Below are positions 1 through 5,789 of a stretch of 8,644 nt of DNA, in pieces. The translations under genes were made by a program, and so were the position numbers. The notes under the pieces were generated by a model. It was not told the DNA's origin, did no database searches, and was given only the letters and a program-made list of their open reading frames with translations. How positions within the stretch are numbered: position 1 is the first letter of the stretch; the number at the start of each line of letters is the position of its first letter. Source of the DNA: Candidatus Woesearchaeota archaeon (lineage in GTDB: Archaea; Nanoarchaeota; Nanoarchaeia; Woesearchaeales; GW2011-AR4); assembly GCA_023259315.1 (NCBI GenBank), contig JAHFQL010000050.1, forward strand, positions 1 through 8,644, given 5' to 3'.

Positions 1-731
1 ATTTCAATTTCTTTATCCAGCAATGCAATTTTTGCATTCTTAACAACTCTTGGCATTCCAGAATGCACCTTTTCCTTGTCAATAACAATTCCTTTTATCA
101 ATTCAGAATCTTCAACTGCACCGCCTGATCTCTTTTCAATCTTTATGTTGTCCAGGTCAATTGTGCCATCTTCTTCTGCAACTAATTTAACTGATTTCAC
201 AGCCAAATCACTTAATTTTTCTTTTGCATACTCTGCGCCTTTTCCTGTCATTGCAGTCATTGCAATTTGCTTCAAAATATTTTCATCTTTTGGTGTGATT
301 TTTTCAGCCATATCATTTAGAATTTCCAATGCTTTGTCAGCAGCTAATCTGTAACCTCTTGCTATGACAGCGGGATGAACATCCTGGTCCAATAATTTTT
401 CCGCGTTTTTTAATAATTCTCCTGCAAGAACAACAGCTGTTGTTGTTCCGTCTCCAACCTCGTCTTCTTGAGTCTTTGCAACTTCAACAATCATCTTTGC
501 AGATGGATGCTCTATCTGCATTTCTTCTAGAATTGTAACACCATCATTTGTAACCGTAACATCTCCCATAGAATCAACAATCATCTTGTCCATTCCTTTT
601 GGACCTAAAGTTGTTCTAACAGTTTCTGCCACCATCTTGGCAGCCATTATGTTAGTTCTTTGCGCATCCCTTCCTACGCTTCTGTGTGTGCCTTCCGGCA
701 GGATAAATATTGGTTGTATTTGATCAGACAT
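1..731 (-). CDS. ths: Thermosome (group II chaperonin) subunit, N-terminal part, truncated by window edge
   Basis: ATP-driven cytosolic chaperonin subunit of the CCT/TCP-1 family; such subunits form double-ring cages that fold proteins. I translated the minus strand from the ATG at 731-729: about 243 residues are visible of a family length of roughly 540. Seen directly: the chaperonin signature [10 protein letters not shown] at residues 41-50, TNDG at 61-64, and the ATP-binding GDGTTT at 93-98, where D94 corresponds to the conserved nucleotide/Mg-site aspartate. The visible part covers the equatorial domain, intermediate-domain residues and the beginning of the apical domain; the rest lies left of base 1. 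The start is supported by AGGTGG four bases upstream and a TATA box further up. The gene is divergent from the hydrolase at 849. Family assignment is certain; the subunit type (alpha/beta) cannot be told from this part. Confidence 0.97.
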   Translation of the reverse strand, partial: MSDQIQPIFILPEGTHRSVGRDAQRTNIMAAKMVAETVRTTLGPKGMDKMIVDSMGDVTVTNDGVTILEEMQIEHPSAKMIVEVAKTQEDEVGDGTTTAVVLAGELLKNAEKLLDQDVHPAVIARGYRLAADKALEILNDMAEKITPKDENILKQIAMTAMTGKGAEYAKEKLSDLAVKSVKLVAEEDGTIDLDNIKIEKRSGGAVEDSELIKGIVIDKEKVHSGMPRVVKNAKIALLDKEIE

Positions 732-735
732 GAAA

Positions 736-741
736 CCACCT
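736..741 (-). promoter_or_regulatory. Shine-Dalgarno of the thermosome gene
   Basis: On the minus strand AGGTGG lies four bases before the ATG at 731. It matches the archaeal anti-SD (GGTGA/AGGTGG type) and fixes the start. It is one of only two clear Shine-Dalgarno sites in the window. Confidence 0.7.
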
Positions 742-762
742 GCAAATGTGCATATCTAGTTC

Positions 763-770
763 TATATAAA
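763..770 (-). promoter_or_regulatory. TATA box of the thermosome gene
   Basis: Minus-strand TTTATATA is a near-consensus archaeal box A. It begins 39 nt before the ATG, which predicts a start of transcription around 740 and a very short leader that just includes the SD. The preceding AAAG is compatible with a purine-rich BRE. No HSR1-type palindrome was recognised next to it. Confidence 0.75.
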
Positions 771-817
771 GCTTTGGGTTTATTGTTATTACTATGCAAA
801 GGTAAAAAATAGAAAGG

Positions 818-832
818 TTTATAAATTATAAA
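818..832 (+). promoter_or_regulatory. TATA box / near-palindrome in front of the hydrolase gene
   Basis: TTTATAAATTATAAA is an inverted repeat (TTTATAA, A, TTATAAA) containing a consensus TATA octamer at 818-825, preceded by the purine-rich AGAAAGG (BRE-like). The octamer starts 31 nt before the ATG at 849, so the mRNA is predicted to be leaderless; no SD is present. The dyad could also be an operator, but AT-rich TATA boxes are often palindromic by chance. Confidence 0.7.
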
Positions 833-848
833 TCCCACCAGACAAAGA

Positions 849-1658
849 ATGGTAGTCGAAGATCTTGATTTAGAATTAAGGGCAAAATTAGGTTATTCCG
901 ATATCCCTCAACATAAAGTAACAATTATTTATGTTCCTGGATTGGGGACAATGGGTAGAGCTTCAAAAAAAATAGCTTTAACTCATAAAAGGCTTCTTCA
1001 AAGGGGGATGGACTTAAATGTTGTAAATTTTACATACAAAAGTCACCTAGGCAAAGTTTTAAGTGGATTCGAAAATGACTCTAAAGATTTAAGTGAAATT
1101 GTAAAAAGATTAGAAGATATGGGAATACCAAGAGATAAGATTGGTTTATTTAGTGTTTGTTATGGGTCCCATGTTGCATCCCAGTTTTTATCAGAGAACA
1201 AGGGTATTGGTTTCGCCATAATGGTTGAACCTTATTTAGGAACAAATAGCTTAAGAAGATCTTTAAGAGGAATGGCTTCACTTGCTAAATATGCATTACG
1301 TTCAGTAAGATTACCTAAAATACCAATTGGCCATAGATACGATGGAAATGGTTATATTGATGTTCAATCCTTTGTAGAAAATGATGGTGTTAATATTGAT
1401 TTCAATGATGATGGTGTACCAATATTAACTCTTATTACAAAAGTACACTGGTTCATAAACCCAAATTATTATTTAAATCCTGAAACTAAAAGCCATACTG
1501 TTGTTCTAGTTGATACCCAAAAAATCTCTAAGACGGCACTTAATAATTTTTATGGTAGGATTTATCAATTTTTAGCAGAAATATATTCTCCTGAAGTTCT
1601 TAGACCAACTACTTACTCAAACTCTAAAACTCTTTCAGAAACTTTACAAGCTCATTAG
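849..1658 (+). CDS. Alpha/beta-hydrolase-like protein with a Cys in the nucleophile elbow
   Basis: A 269-residue protein resembling the alpha/beta-hydrolase fold: a beta strand and HG-type loop IIYVPGLG (26-33), helical segments, then a strand and elbow IGLFSVCYGSHVA (98-110). The expected GxSxG nucleophile position is occupied by Cys104 (S-V-C-Y-G), as in dienelactone hydrolases that use Cys. H200 (TKVHW) follows a later strand, but I cannot assign the acid and base of a triad with confidence. No signal peptide or membrane segment is seen, so it is probably cytosolic. Substrate unknown. Leucine codons are strikingly different from ftsZ: TTA is 19 of 30 here and 1 of 36 there (counted by eye), which suggests recent acquisition. 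The last 11 codons lie in the overlap with the convergent regulator gene. Start chosen because the ATG sits 31 nt after the start of the TATA octamer. A non-catalytic protein of the fold is possible. Confidence 0.75.
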   Translation: MVVEDLDLELRAKLGYSDIPQHKVTIIYVPGLGTMGRASKKIALTHKRLLQRGMDLNVVNFTYKSHLGKVLSGFENDSKDLSEIVKRLEDMGIPRDKIGLFSVCYGSHVASQFLSENKGIGFAIMVEPYLGTNSLRRSLRGMASLAKYALRSVRLPKIPIGHRYDGNGYIDVQSFVENDGVNIDFNDDGVPILTLITKVHWFINPNYYLNPETKSHTVVLVDTQKISKTALNNFYGRIYQFLAEIYSPEVLRPTTYSNSKTLSETLQAH

Positions 1659-2487
1659 CCTTGTTAAAATCCATAAACTCTTCTTTTTTCATTGAAGGTA
1701 TGTTCTTTGGCTTTTTCTTGTTGAAGATAACCAGATTGTCGGCATCCAGTAATTTTGACAAGGATTCCATCTGCGGATTGACTATATCGCTTACCTCTGT
1801 AAAAATTAACTCATCACCTTTCTTTGCAATTATGTCAAACGGCGTTTTTTTTGTTTCGGTTGCATCAAACCCAAGCTCAACATATTTTCTGGAAACCTCT
1901 GTCTCAAATTTGCTCTCCCTTTGCTCGCGCTGCATGAAAATATTGACTTCATTGAAAACCTGATGGCCAAATAAATCATATAATTTCATCGCCCTGTTGA
2001 TTGTCACTTCAGAATTTTCACTTTCATATTTTATTATCATCCTGCTTGTGACTCCAATTTTTTTTGAAAGCGCGTTCAACGAGTACCCGAGCTCTTCCCT
2101 TTTTTCTCTTAACTTCCTGCCTACAACAGAAGCTGTCAGGCCAGCCTGGCTTCTCTTGATAAACGGAAACCTGTTATTGATGCAGTTAAAAAACGTATTA
2201 AGGTTCAACGTGTATATATTAAACCGTGAGTAGACAATATTATCTTCAAGCTTGCTTCCAGCTTTTTCAGATATGATTAATGAGGACGCATTGATATAAG
2301 ATGCGACAGCAATCATCTCCTCAGTGTATTGCCTGCTGATTGAATTCGCATCCTCAAGAACTTTAATAAGCAGAATCTGCTCGTTTTTTCTTGCAAGAAT
2401 ATCAAAACAAGTCCTCGTTAAATTTTTTATAGTAAATCCTTTTCTCAATAAAAAAGCGTTTACTTTGTCAAGCAATGTCTGCTTCAT
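1624..2487 (-). CDS. COG1395-type archaeal HTH regulator with two nuclease-like domains
   Basis: A 287-residue cytosolic protein resembling the archaeal family annotated as putative HTH-type transcriptional regulatory protein (COG1395). Residues about 1-75 form a degenerate restriction-endonuclease-like domain, about 120-177 are a Cro/C1-type (XRE) helix-turn-helix (KLREKREELGYSLNALSKKI, then GVTSRMIIKYE), and about 193-260 repeat the first domain. Residues 17-43 and 206-232 align without gaps, both reading GF, ten residues, then FDI(L/I)A(R/K)K. The (D/E)xK catalytic element of active nucleases is absent in both copies (LIK and EVS), so a binding or regulatory role is likely. The ATG at 2487 lies 31 nt after a minus-strand TATA-like octamer, predicting a leaderless mRNA. 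It is divergent from cmk and converges with the hydrolase over 35 bp. Targets unknown; autoregulation is plausible but unproven. Confidence 0.85.
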   Translation of the reverse strand: MKQTLLDKVNAFLLRKGFTIKNLTRTCFDILARKNEQILLIKVLEDANSISRQYTEEMIAVASYINASSLIISEKAGSKLEDNIVYSRFNIYTLNLNTFFNCINNRFPFIKRSQAGLTASVVGRKLREKREELGYSLNALSKKIGVTSRMIIKYESENSEVTINRAMKLYDLFGHQVFNEVNIFMQREQRESKFETEVSRKYVELGFDATETKKTPFDIIAKKGDELIFTEVSDIVNPQMESLSKLLDADNLVIFNKKKPKNIPSMKKEEFMDFNKANELVKFLKEF

Positions 2488-2510
2488 GTTTAGAATAGAA
2501 AAAATTGCAG

Positions 2511-2518
2511 TTTAAAAA
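2511..2518 (-). promoter_or_regulatory. TATA-like box of the HTH regulator gene
   Basis: Minus-strand TTTTTAAA starts 31 nt before the ATG at 2487, the same spacing as for five other genes here, and predicts a leaderless transcript. The local sequence is very AT-rich, so the assignment rests on spacing more than on the motif. Confidence 0.5.
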
Positions 2519-2542
2519 TCTTTTTAAAATTTGTAAAAATAA

Positions 2543-2560
2543 AATTTATAAATTATATAA
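2543..2560. promoter_or_regulatory. AT-rich dyad between the regulator and cmk
   Basis: AATTTATAAATT (2543-2554) is a perfect 12-bp palindrome. It is part of TTTATAAATTATATAA (2545-2560), whose first 13 bases are identical to the hydrolase promoter element at 818-830. It could be a second core promoter on either strand or an operator shared by the two promoters; neither is demonstrated. Confidence 0.35.
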
Positions 2561-2591
2561 AAACCAATTTTGAGAATTTCTAAAAAACAAA

Positions 2592-2600
2592 AATATATAT
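2592..2600 (+). promoter_or_regulatory. TATA box of cmk
   Basis: AATATATAT forms an archaeal TATA element. ATATATAT begins 31 nt before the ATG at 2624, so the transcript is probably leaderless; no SD precedes the start. Confidence 0.6.
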
Positions 2601-2623
2601 ACGGATTATCACATTAGTCACTT

Positions 2624-3175
2624 ATGAGAATAACAATTTCTGGAAAGGCCGGCTCTGGCAAAAGCACTGTTGCCAAGTTGCTGTCTGAAAAACTTAAGCT
2701 AAGGCATTACTCCATAGGGGATTTAATGAGGGTAATGGCAAAAGAAAAAGGAATGTCATTGCTTGAGCTTAACAAGCTTGCTGAGAAAGACAAGTCTATT
2801 GATTTTGAGCTTGATGAAAAATTAAAAGAGCTTGGCAGAGCAAAGGATAATTTTGTGGTTGACGGCCGATTGACAGCATTTTTCATTCCGAATGCTGAAG
2901 CCAGGGTTTTTCTTGATGCTGATGATAAAGTGAGGGCGCAAAGAATCTTGAAAGACAGAAGGCAGCAGGAAAAAAGCAAAAACTTGAAGGAAGCGATGGG
3001 CAAAATCAAAAAAAGGGAGGAAAGCGAGAAAAAAAGATACAAAAAATATTATAAGGTTGATTATTTGGACAAGAAGCTTTATAATTTTGTGGTTGACACA
3101 ACAAAATTTAATCCAAACCAAGTTGTTGACAAGATAATGAAGTTTATTAAACAAAAATATCAGAAATCTTTATAA
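2624..3175 (+). CDS. cmk: Cytidylate (CMP) kinase, archaeal type
   Basis: Transfers phosphate from ATP to CMP (and dCMP), feeding CTP/dCTP synthesis in the cytosol. The 183 residues match the usual length of the short archaeal form. Seen directly: an N-terminal strand and P-loop GKAGSGKST (7-15); SIGDLMR (30-36), the region after the P-loop expected to contact the monophosphate; VDGRLTAFFIP (79-89), a hallmark stretch of archaeal CMP kinases; a basic lid-like helix RAQRILKDRRQQ (104-115); and a Lys-rich helical segment about 116-146. The sequence looks intact. The gene is separately promoted and leaderless. Its last bases overlap the TATA box of the following FKBP gene, so the two are adjacent but probably transcribed from their own promoters, with read-through possible. 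A related small AAA/adenylate-type kinase is the only alternative. Confidence 0.92.
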   Translation: MRITISGKAGSGKSTVAKLLSEKLKLRHYSIGDLMRVMAKEKGMSLLELNKLAEKDKSIDFELDEKLKELGRAKDNFVVDGRLTAFFIPNAEARVFLDADDKVRAQRILKDRRQQEKSKNLKEAMGKIKKREESEKKRYKKYYKVDYLDKKLYNFVVDTTKFNPNQVVDKIMKFIKQKYQKSL

Positions 3176-3176
3176 A
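3169..3176 (+). promoter_or_regulatory. TATA box of the FKBP gene
   Basis: TTTATAAA, followed by TTA, overlaps the cmk stop codon (3173-3175). It predicts transcription from about 3199, downstream of the TTG at 3185. The start codon is therefore the ATG at 3209 or 3215. Confidence 0.6.
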
Positions 3177-3208
3177 TTACTCAATTGTCCCAATTATATT
3201 TTTCTAAC

Positions 3209-3874
3209 ATGGCGATGATTAAAAAACATGATTTTGTGGAAATTGAGTACACTGGCAGGATTAAGGAAGATAAAACTATTTTTGATACAACTGAGGAGAA
3301 GATTGCAAGGGAAAATAATCTGCACGATAAAAATGCTGATTACTCTCCTGTCGTTATATGTGTCGGTGAAAATAATATATTAAAGGGGCTTGAAGAGCAG
3401 ATGATTGGCAAGGAAACCGGAAAAGAATACACACTTGATGTAAGCTCTGACAATGCTTTTGGCAGAAAAAATGCAAAGCTTATACAATTAATTCCGACAA
3501 GCAAGTTCAGGCAGCAGGACATACAGCCATTTCCTGGCTTGCAGCTGAACATCGATGGCGTTTTTGGCGTTGTCAAAACTGTAAGCGGCGGCAGGTGCCT
3601 AGTTGATTTCAACCATCCGCTCGCCGGCAAGGATTTGACTTATGATGTCAAAATAAAAAGAATTGTTGAAAATGACAATGAAAAGCTGAAATCTTTGCTG
3701 AAAATTCATTTGCATATAAAAGATTCAGTAATCGAATTAAAAGAAGATAGTACCAACATAAACCTGAAAAAGAGCATACCAAAGCAAGCGCAGGAAGAAT
3801 TTAAAAAGATTGTTGAGAGGACAATGCCAAATATAAAAAATATAAATTTTACTATTCTTGAAGAGAGAAAATGA
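3209..3874 (+). CDS. FKBP-type peptidyl-prolyl cis-trans isomerase, long archaeal (SlyD/FKBP26-like)
   Basis: Catalyses proline isomerisation and, in this subfamily, acts as a folding chaperone in the cytosol. From the ATG at 3209 it has 221 residues. The FKBP domain starts at about 5 (HDFVEIEYTGRI) and is interrupted at about 88-134 by the insert-in-flap chaperone domain. It resumes with the subfamily hallmark VDFNHPLAGKDL (132-143), and a charged C-terminal domain (about 155-221) follows, as in archaeal FKBP26 proteins where it mediates dimerisation. The TTG at 3185 was rejected as start because predicted transcription begins after it; the ATG at 3215 (MIKKHDF) is equally plausible. No SD is visible. 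No His-rich metal-binding tail like that of E. coli SlyD is present. Neighbours are cmk upstream and ftsZ 51 bases downstream. Confidence 0.93.
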   Translation: MAMIKKHDFVEIEYTGRIKEDKTIFDTTEEKIARENNLHDKNADYSPVVICVGENNILKGLEEQMIGKETGKEYTLDVSSDNAFGRKNAKLIQLIPTSKFRQQDIQPFPGLQLNIDGVFGVVKTVSGGRCLVDFNHPLAGKDLTYDVKIKRIVENDNEKLKSLLKIHLHIKDSVIELKEDSTNINLKKSIPKQAQEEFKKIVERTMPNIKNINFTILEERK

Positions 3875-3879
3875 ATAAA

Positions 3880-3887
3880 TTTAAATA
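3880..3887 (+). promoter_or_regulatory. TATA box of ftsZ
   Basis: TTTAAATA lies just after the FKBP stop codon. Its spacing predicts a transcription start near 3910 and a leader of about 16 nt that contains the SD. Confidence 0.65.
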
Positions 3888-3915
3888 GTAGCTACAAACA
3901 TTTTTCATACTAAAA

Positions 3916-3921
3916 GGGTGA
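3916..3921 (+). promoter_or_regulatory. Shine-Dalgarno that selects the GTG start of ftsZ
   Basis: GGGTGA is a full match to the archaeal SD core GGTGA, four bases before the GTG at 3926. It is decisive for the GTG start and is the strongest ribosome binding site in the window. Confidence 0.85.
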
Positions 3922-3925
3922 GTTT

Positions 3926-5074
3926 GTGTCAACAATAATTGAGCAGGCAATGGAAGCTGAATTGAACAATGAAAATCCTAAGCTACTTTCTATAGAGAGA
4001 AAACAAGTGCATCAGGACAGGAGTGTTCAGGATATAGATGCCGAGCTTGAGCAGTTGCTTGCAAAGCAAAGGGCAACCATAAAGGTTGTTGGTTGTGGTG
4101 GTGGTGGAAATAACACAATCAACAGAATGAGCGAGGTTGGCATTGTTGGTGTTGAGACAATAGCTATCAACACAGATGCGCAGGATTTGCTTTACACAAC
4201 TGCCAATAAAAAAATTCTGATTGGAAGAGAGCTGACAAAAGGTCTTGGAGCTGGCTCTGAACCAAGATTGGGAGAAGAAGCAGCTCGTGAAAATGAATCT
4301 GACATAAAAAAATCTCTTCAAAACTGCGATATGGTTTTTGTCACATGCGGCTTAGGAGGGGGAACTGGAACTGGCTCTGCTCCAGTTGTTGCAGAGATTG
4401 CAAAAAAGCTTGGTGCATTGACAGTTGGTGTTGTAACAATGCCTTTTGCAATGGAAGGCCACAGAAGATATGAAAATGCAGTTGTGGGTTTGGAGAAAAT
4501 GGAGCAGGTTGCAGACACCTTGATTGTAATCCCAAACGACAAATTGCTTGAGCTGGCTCCAGAGCTGCCGTTGCATACTGCCTTCAAGGTTGCAGACGAG
4601 ATTCTTACAAATGCGGTTAAGGGAATTGCAGAGCTTGTTACAAAGGCAGGATTGGTAAATCTTGATTTTGCAGACATAAGGGCTGTCATGAAAGGCGGCG
4701 GAGTTGCCTTGATTGGTGTTGGCGAATCTGATACAGAAAATCGTGCAATAGAGGCTGTTGAAAAAGCAATAAACAATCCACTGCTTGATGTTGACATCTC
4801 TGGCGCGAATGGCGCTTTGATTAATGTCATTGGCGGGGAAGACATGACGCTTGATGAAGCAAGAAAAGTTGTCGAGACAATAAGCGAAAAGCTTGACGAA
4901 GATGCAAGAATAATATGGGGCGCTCAAATCTACAAGGATATGGAAAGAACAATAAGAACAATGCTGATTGTTACTGGAGTTAAATCTTCCCAGATTTTCG
5001 GTTCAAGCAAGAAAACAGCTGAAAAGAAAAAGAGGGAGATTGAGCAGCATCTTGGAATTGAGTTTTTGGATTGA
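3926..5074 (+). CDS. ftsZ: Cell division protein FtsZ, archaeal type
   Basis: Tubulin-like GTPase that polymerises at mid-cell to form the division ring. The 382 residues appear complete. Seen in order: an N-terminal extension of about 50 residues with an acidic helix; nucleotide loop GCGGGGNN (56-63); tubulin signature [10 protein letters not shown] (144-153) for GTP phosphates; EGHRRYENA (177-185); T7 loop [11 protein letters not shown] (245-255), whose acidic residues complete the GTPase site of the next subunit; the C-terminal domain; and a short Lys/Glu linker ending in LGIEFLD. This tail resembles the conserved C-terminal peptide of archaeal FtsZ that binds membrane anchors such as SepF; that match is inference. 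GTG start chosen from the perfect SD. It sits upstream of secE as in many archaea, but an AT-rich 346-nt gap here contains a separate secE promoter. Leucine codons are mostly CTT and TTG. Confidence 0.98.
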   Translation: MSTIIEQAMEAELNNENPKLLSIERKQVHQDRSVQDIDAELEQLLAKQRATIKVVGCGGGGNNTINRMSEVGIVGVETIAINTDAQDLLYTTANKKILIGRELTKGLGAGSEPRLGEEAARENESDIKKSLQNCDMVFVTCGLGGGTGTGSAPVVAEIAKKLGALTVGVVTMPFAMEGHRRYENAVVGLEKMEQVADTLIVIPNDKLLELAPELPLHTAFKVADEILTNAVKGIAELVTKAGLVNLDFADIRAVMKGGGVALIGVGESDTENRAIEAVEKAINNPLLDVDISGANGALINVIGGEDMTLDEARKVVETISEKLDEDARIIWGAQIYKDMERTIRTMLIVTGVKSSQIFGSSKKTAEKKKREIEQHLGIEFLD

Positions 5075-5081
5075 AAGGTTT

Positions 5082-5099
5082 ATTTCTGATTTTTGTTTT
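5082..5099 (+). terminator. T-rich putative terminator after ftsZ
   Basis: Two T-tracts (TTTTT and TTTT within 5090-5099) follow the ftsZ stop by about 15 nt. Archaeal termination commonly needs only such T-runs. A 6-bp inverted repeat with a 4-nt loop (5108-5123) follows but is weak. Confidence 0.35.
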
Positions 5100-5215
5100 A
5101 GTATAATATAATTTGCGAATTATTGATTGAAATTCCAACAACAACACTATTTTTTGTTTTAAATAAGTTGATTTTATAATTACTTGTTGATTGTTATTTT
5201 TCATGTTTACTCCTA

Positions 5216-5353
5216 TTAAGTTTTTCTTGGTGGCAAATTTGATGATACAAAATCAACACTGAGTTCTACCCACGCCGAGAGTTGTTTTTCTGTTTTGTAT
5301 CCATCCTTACTCACATATAAAAATCCCTTCATGGGGCGGCCAGTAAAGTCCAT
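5216..5353 (-). pseudogene. C-terminal remnant of a TfoX_N-family protein
   Basis: Minus-strand translation from the ATG at 5353 gives 45 residues: MDFTGRPMKGFLYV, then a short loop, KTEKQLSAWVELSVDFV and a PPRKT end. This corresponds to the final third of TfoX_N-domain proteins (about 110 residues, usually bacterial), where a [M/V]DFTG[R/K]PM[K/R]G strand segment is followed by a helix with a conserved W. The N-terminal part with the family's KMFGG-like motif is absent: upstream in frame there are only about nine weakly matching codons before a TGA at about 5384-5386, and then the secE promoter. It is read as the decayed end of a transferred gene. The reading frame itself is intact, so expression as a 45-residue protein cannot be excluded, but no SD and only a poor TATA-like element precede it. 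The family is inferred from memory of its conserved C-terminus, not from a search. Confidence 0.6.
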
Positions 5354-5389
5354 AGGTCCCAAATATGTTATACGCAATTTTCAATAAAG

Positions 5390-5397
5390 TTTAAAAA
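5390..5397 (+). promoter_or_regulatory. TATA box of secE, deciding its start
   Basis: TTTAAAAA begins 31 nt before the ATG at 5421, predicting a leaderless mRNA starting at that ATG. The in-frame TTG at 5415 would then lie upstream of the transcript, so 5421 is preferred. Confidence 0.6.
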
Positions 5398-5420
5398 GAG
5401 TTATTATATACTAATTGAAA

Positions 5421-5618
5421 ATGGAAACTGAAAACCAAACATCTTGGCGGTATAAGATAAGAGCATTTATTCAGGAATCAATTAGAGTTCTGAGAGTAAC
5501 AAAAAAGCCGGATGCAGTTGAATTCAAGACAGTTGTCAAAGTCAGCGGATTGGGAATTCTGATAATTGGCTTGATTGGTTTTGTAGTGACAATGATTAAA
5601 TTGTTGTTTTTTTCATGA
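5421..5618 (+). CDS. secE: Preprotein translocase subunit SecE (Sec61-gamma)
   Basis: Small essential subunit that clamps the SecY channel in the cytoplasmic membrane. From the ATG at 5421 it has 65 residues, normal for archaeal SecE. Seen directly: an amphipathic cytosolic helix WRYKIRAFIQESIRVLRV (9-26); the family hinge TKKPDAVEFKTV (27-38), matching the archaeal pattern of KxP followed by EF; then one transmembrane segment, VSGLGILIIGLIGFVVTMIK (41-60), near the C-terminus. An in-frame TTG at 5415 would add two residues, but promoter spacing argues against it. The stop codon overlaps the start of a 31-codon ORF (ATGA). Its position between ftsZ and nusG fits the conserved archaeal gene order, although nusG is 262 nt away rather than immediately adjacent. 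Confidence 0.92.
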   Translation: METENQTSWRYKIRAFIQESIRVLRVTKKPDAVEFKTVVKVSGLGILIIGLIGFVVTMIKLLFFS

Positions 5619-5710
5619 AAATGCAACTTGCAGAGAGAGTAAAGGAATACGCAAAAGCTTACAGGAATTTAGTTGGGTATTTCCCGCTTAATGCGCTCCC
5701 GTGCAAATGA
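5615..5710 (+). CDS. 31-residue micro-ORF overlapping the secE stop
   Basis: The ATG at 5615 overlaps the secE stop in an ATGA arrangement typical of translational coupling. The predicted peptide begins MKMQLAERVKEYAKAYRNLV and ends GYFPLNALPCK. Residues 4-23 would form an amphipathic helix (L5, V9, A13, Y16, V20 on one face), reminiscent of the cytosolic helix of SecE. It contains one cysteine near the end and no membrane span. Database family unknown. It could be a real coupled peptide, a decayed copy of a longer gene, or chance: a 31-codon ORF is short, and the absence of any other gene in this gap is the main support besides the overlap. Confidence 0.35.
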   Translation: MKMQLAERVKEYAKAYRNLVGYFPLNALPCK

Positions 5711-5741
5711 TGGAATTGAAAATAGTTTGGATTGATATTAA

Positions 5742-5774
5742 ACATAGTAAAACTATGTCTAATCCTTTATTTTT
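5742..5774 (+). terminator. Hairpin and T-tract downstream of secE
   Basis: ACATAGT, AAA, ACTATGT form a perfect 7-bp stem with a 3-nt loop (5742-5758), followed after 11 bases by TTTTT (5770-5774). It may end the secE/micro-ORF transcript before the nusG promoter. The hairpin-to-T spacing is longer than in a bacterial intrinsic terminator, and the dyad could instead be a protein-binding site. Confidence 0.35.
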
Positions 5775-5781
5775 CACAACC

Positions 5782-5789
5782 TTTATAAA
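5782..5789 (+). promoter_or_regulatory. Probable TATA box of nusG
   Basis: TTTATAAA, consensus box A, predicts a transcription start near 5812 and a leader of about 69 nt before the nusG ATG. A second TATA-like TTTAAAAT at 5857-5864 starts only 24 nt before the ATG, too close for the 30-31 nt spacing seen elsewhere here. Confidence 0.5.

Larger units (their letters stand above)
5075..5420. other. 346-nt gap between ftsZ and secE
   Basis: The first 140 bases are AT-rich with several T-tracts and contain no convincing ORF or RNA gene. The middle (5216-5353) holds the minus-strand TfoX_N remnant, visibly richer in G and C than its surroundings. The last 67 bases contain the secE promoter. No tRNA, repeat array or riboswitch was recognised. 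Confidence 0.6.

Noticed and set aside
76..354. Plus-strand open frame of 92 codons
   Set aside because: It is antisense to the thermosome coding sequence, has a low-complexity Ser/Phe-rich product and no promoter.
1661..2515. Several plus-strand open frames opposite the HTH regulator
   Set aside because: They are antisense shadows of a clearly recognisable gene; their products are hydrophobic without family features.
2707..3154. Two minus-strand open frames over cmk
   Set aside because: Overlap a well-supported kinase and give Phe/Leu/Ser-rich products typical of antisense translation.
3185..3208. Upstream TTG start for the FKBP gene
   Set aside because: The predicted transcription start (about 3199) lies after it, and the family N-terminus begins at the later ATG codons.
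4318..4927. Long minus-strand open frames (up to 191 codons) over ftsZ
   Set aside because: ftsZ is fully conserved on the other strand; the antisense products are Ser/Ala- or Cys/Asn-rich with no recognisable domain.
5108..5123. 6-bp inverted repeat ATAATT-TGCG-AATTAT as a terminator or operator
   Set aside because: A short A/T-only stem in AT-rich sequence is expected by chance, and no T-run follows directly.
4980..5204. 74-codon minus-strand frame at the end of ftsZ
   Set aside because: It overlaps the ftsZ 3' end, is Lys/Asn/Gln-rich from AT-rich sequence, and has no homology I can see.
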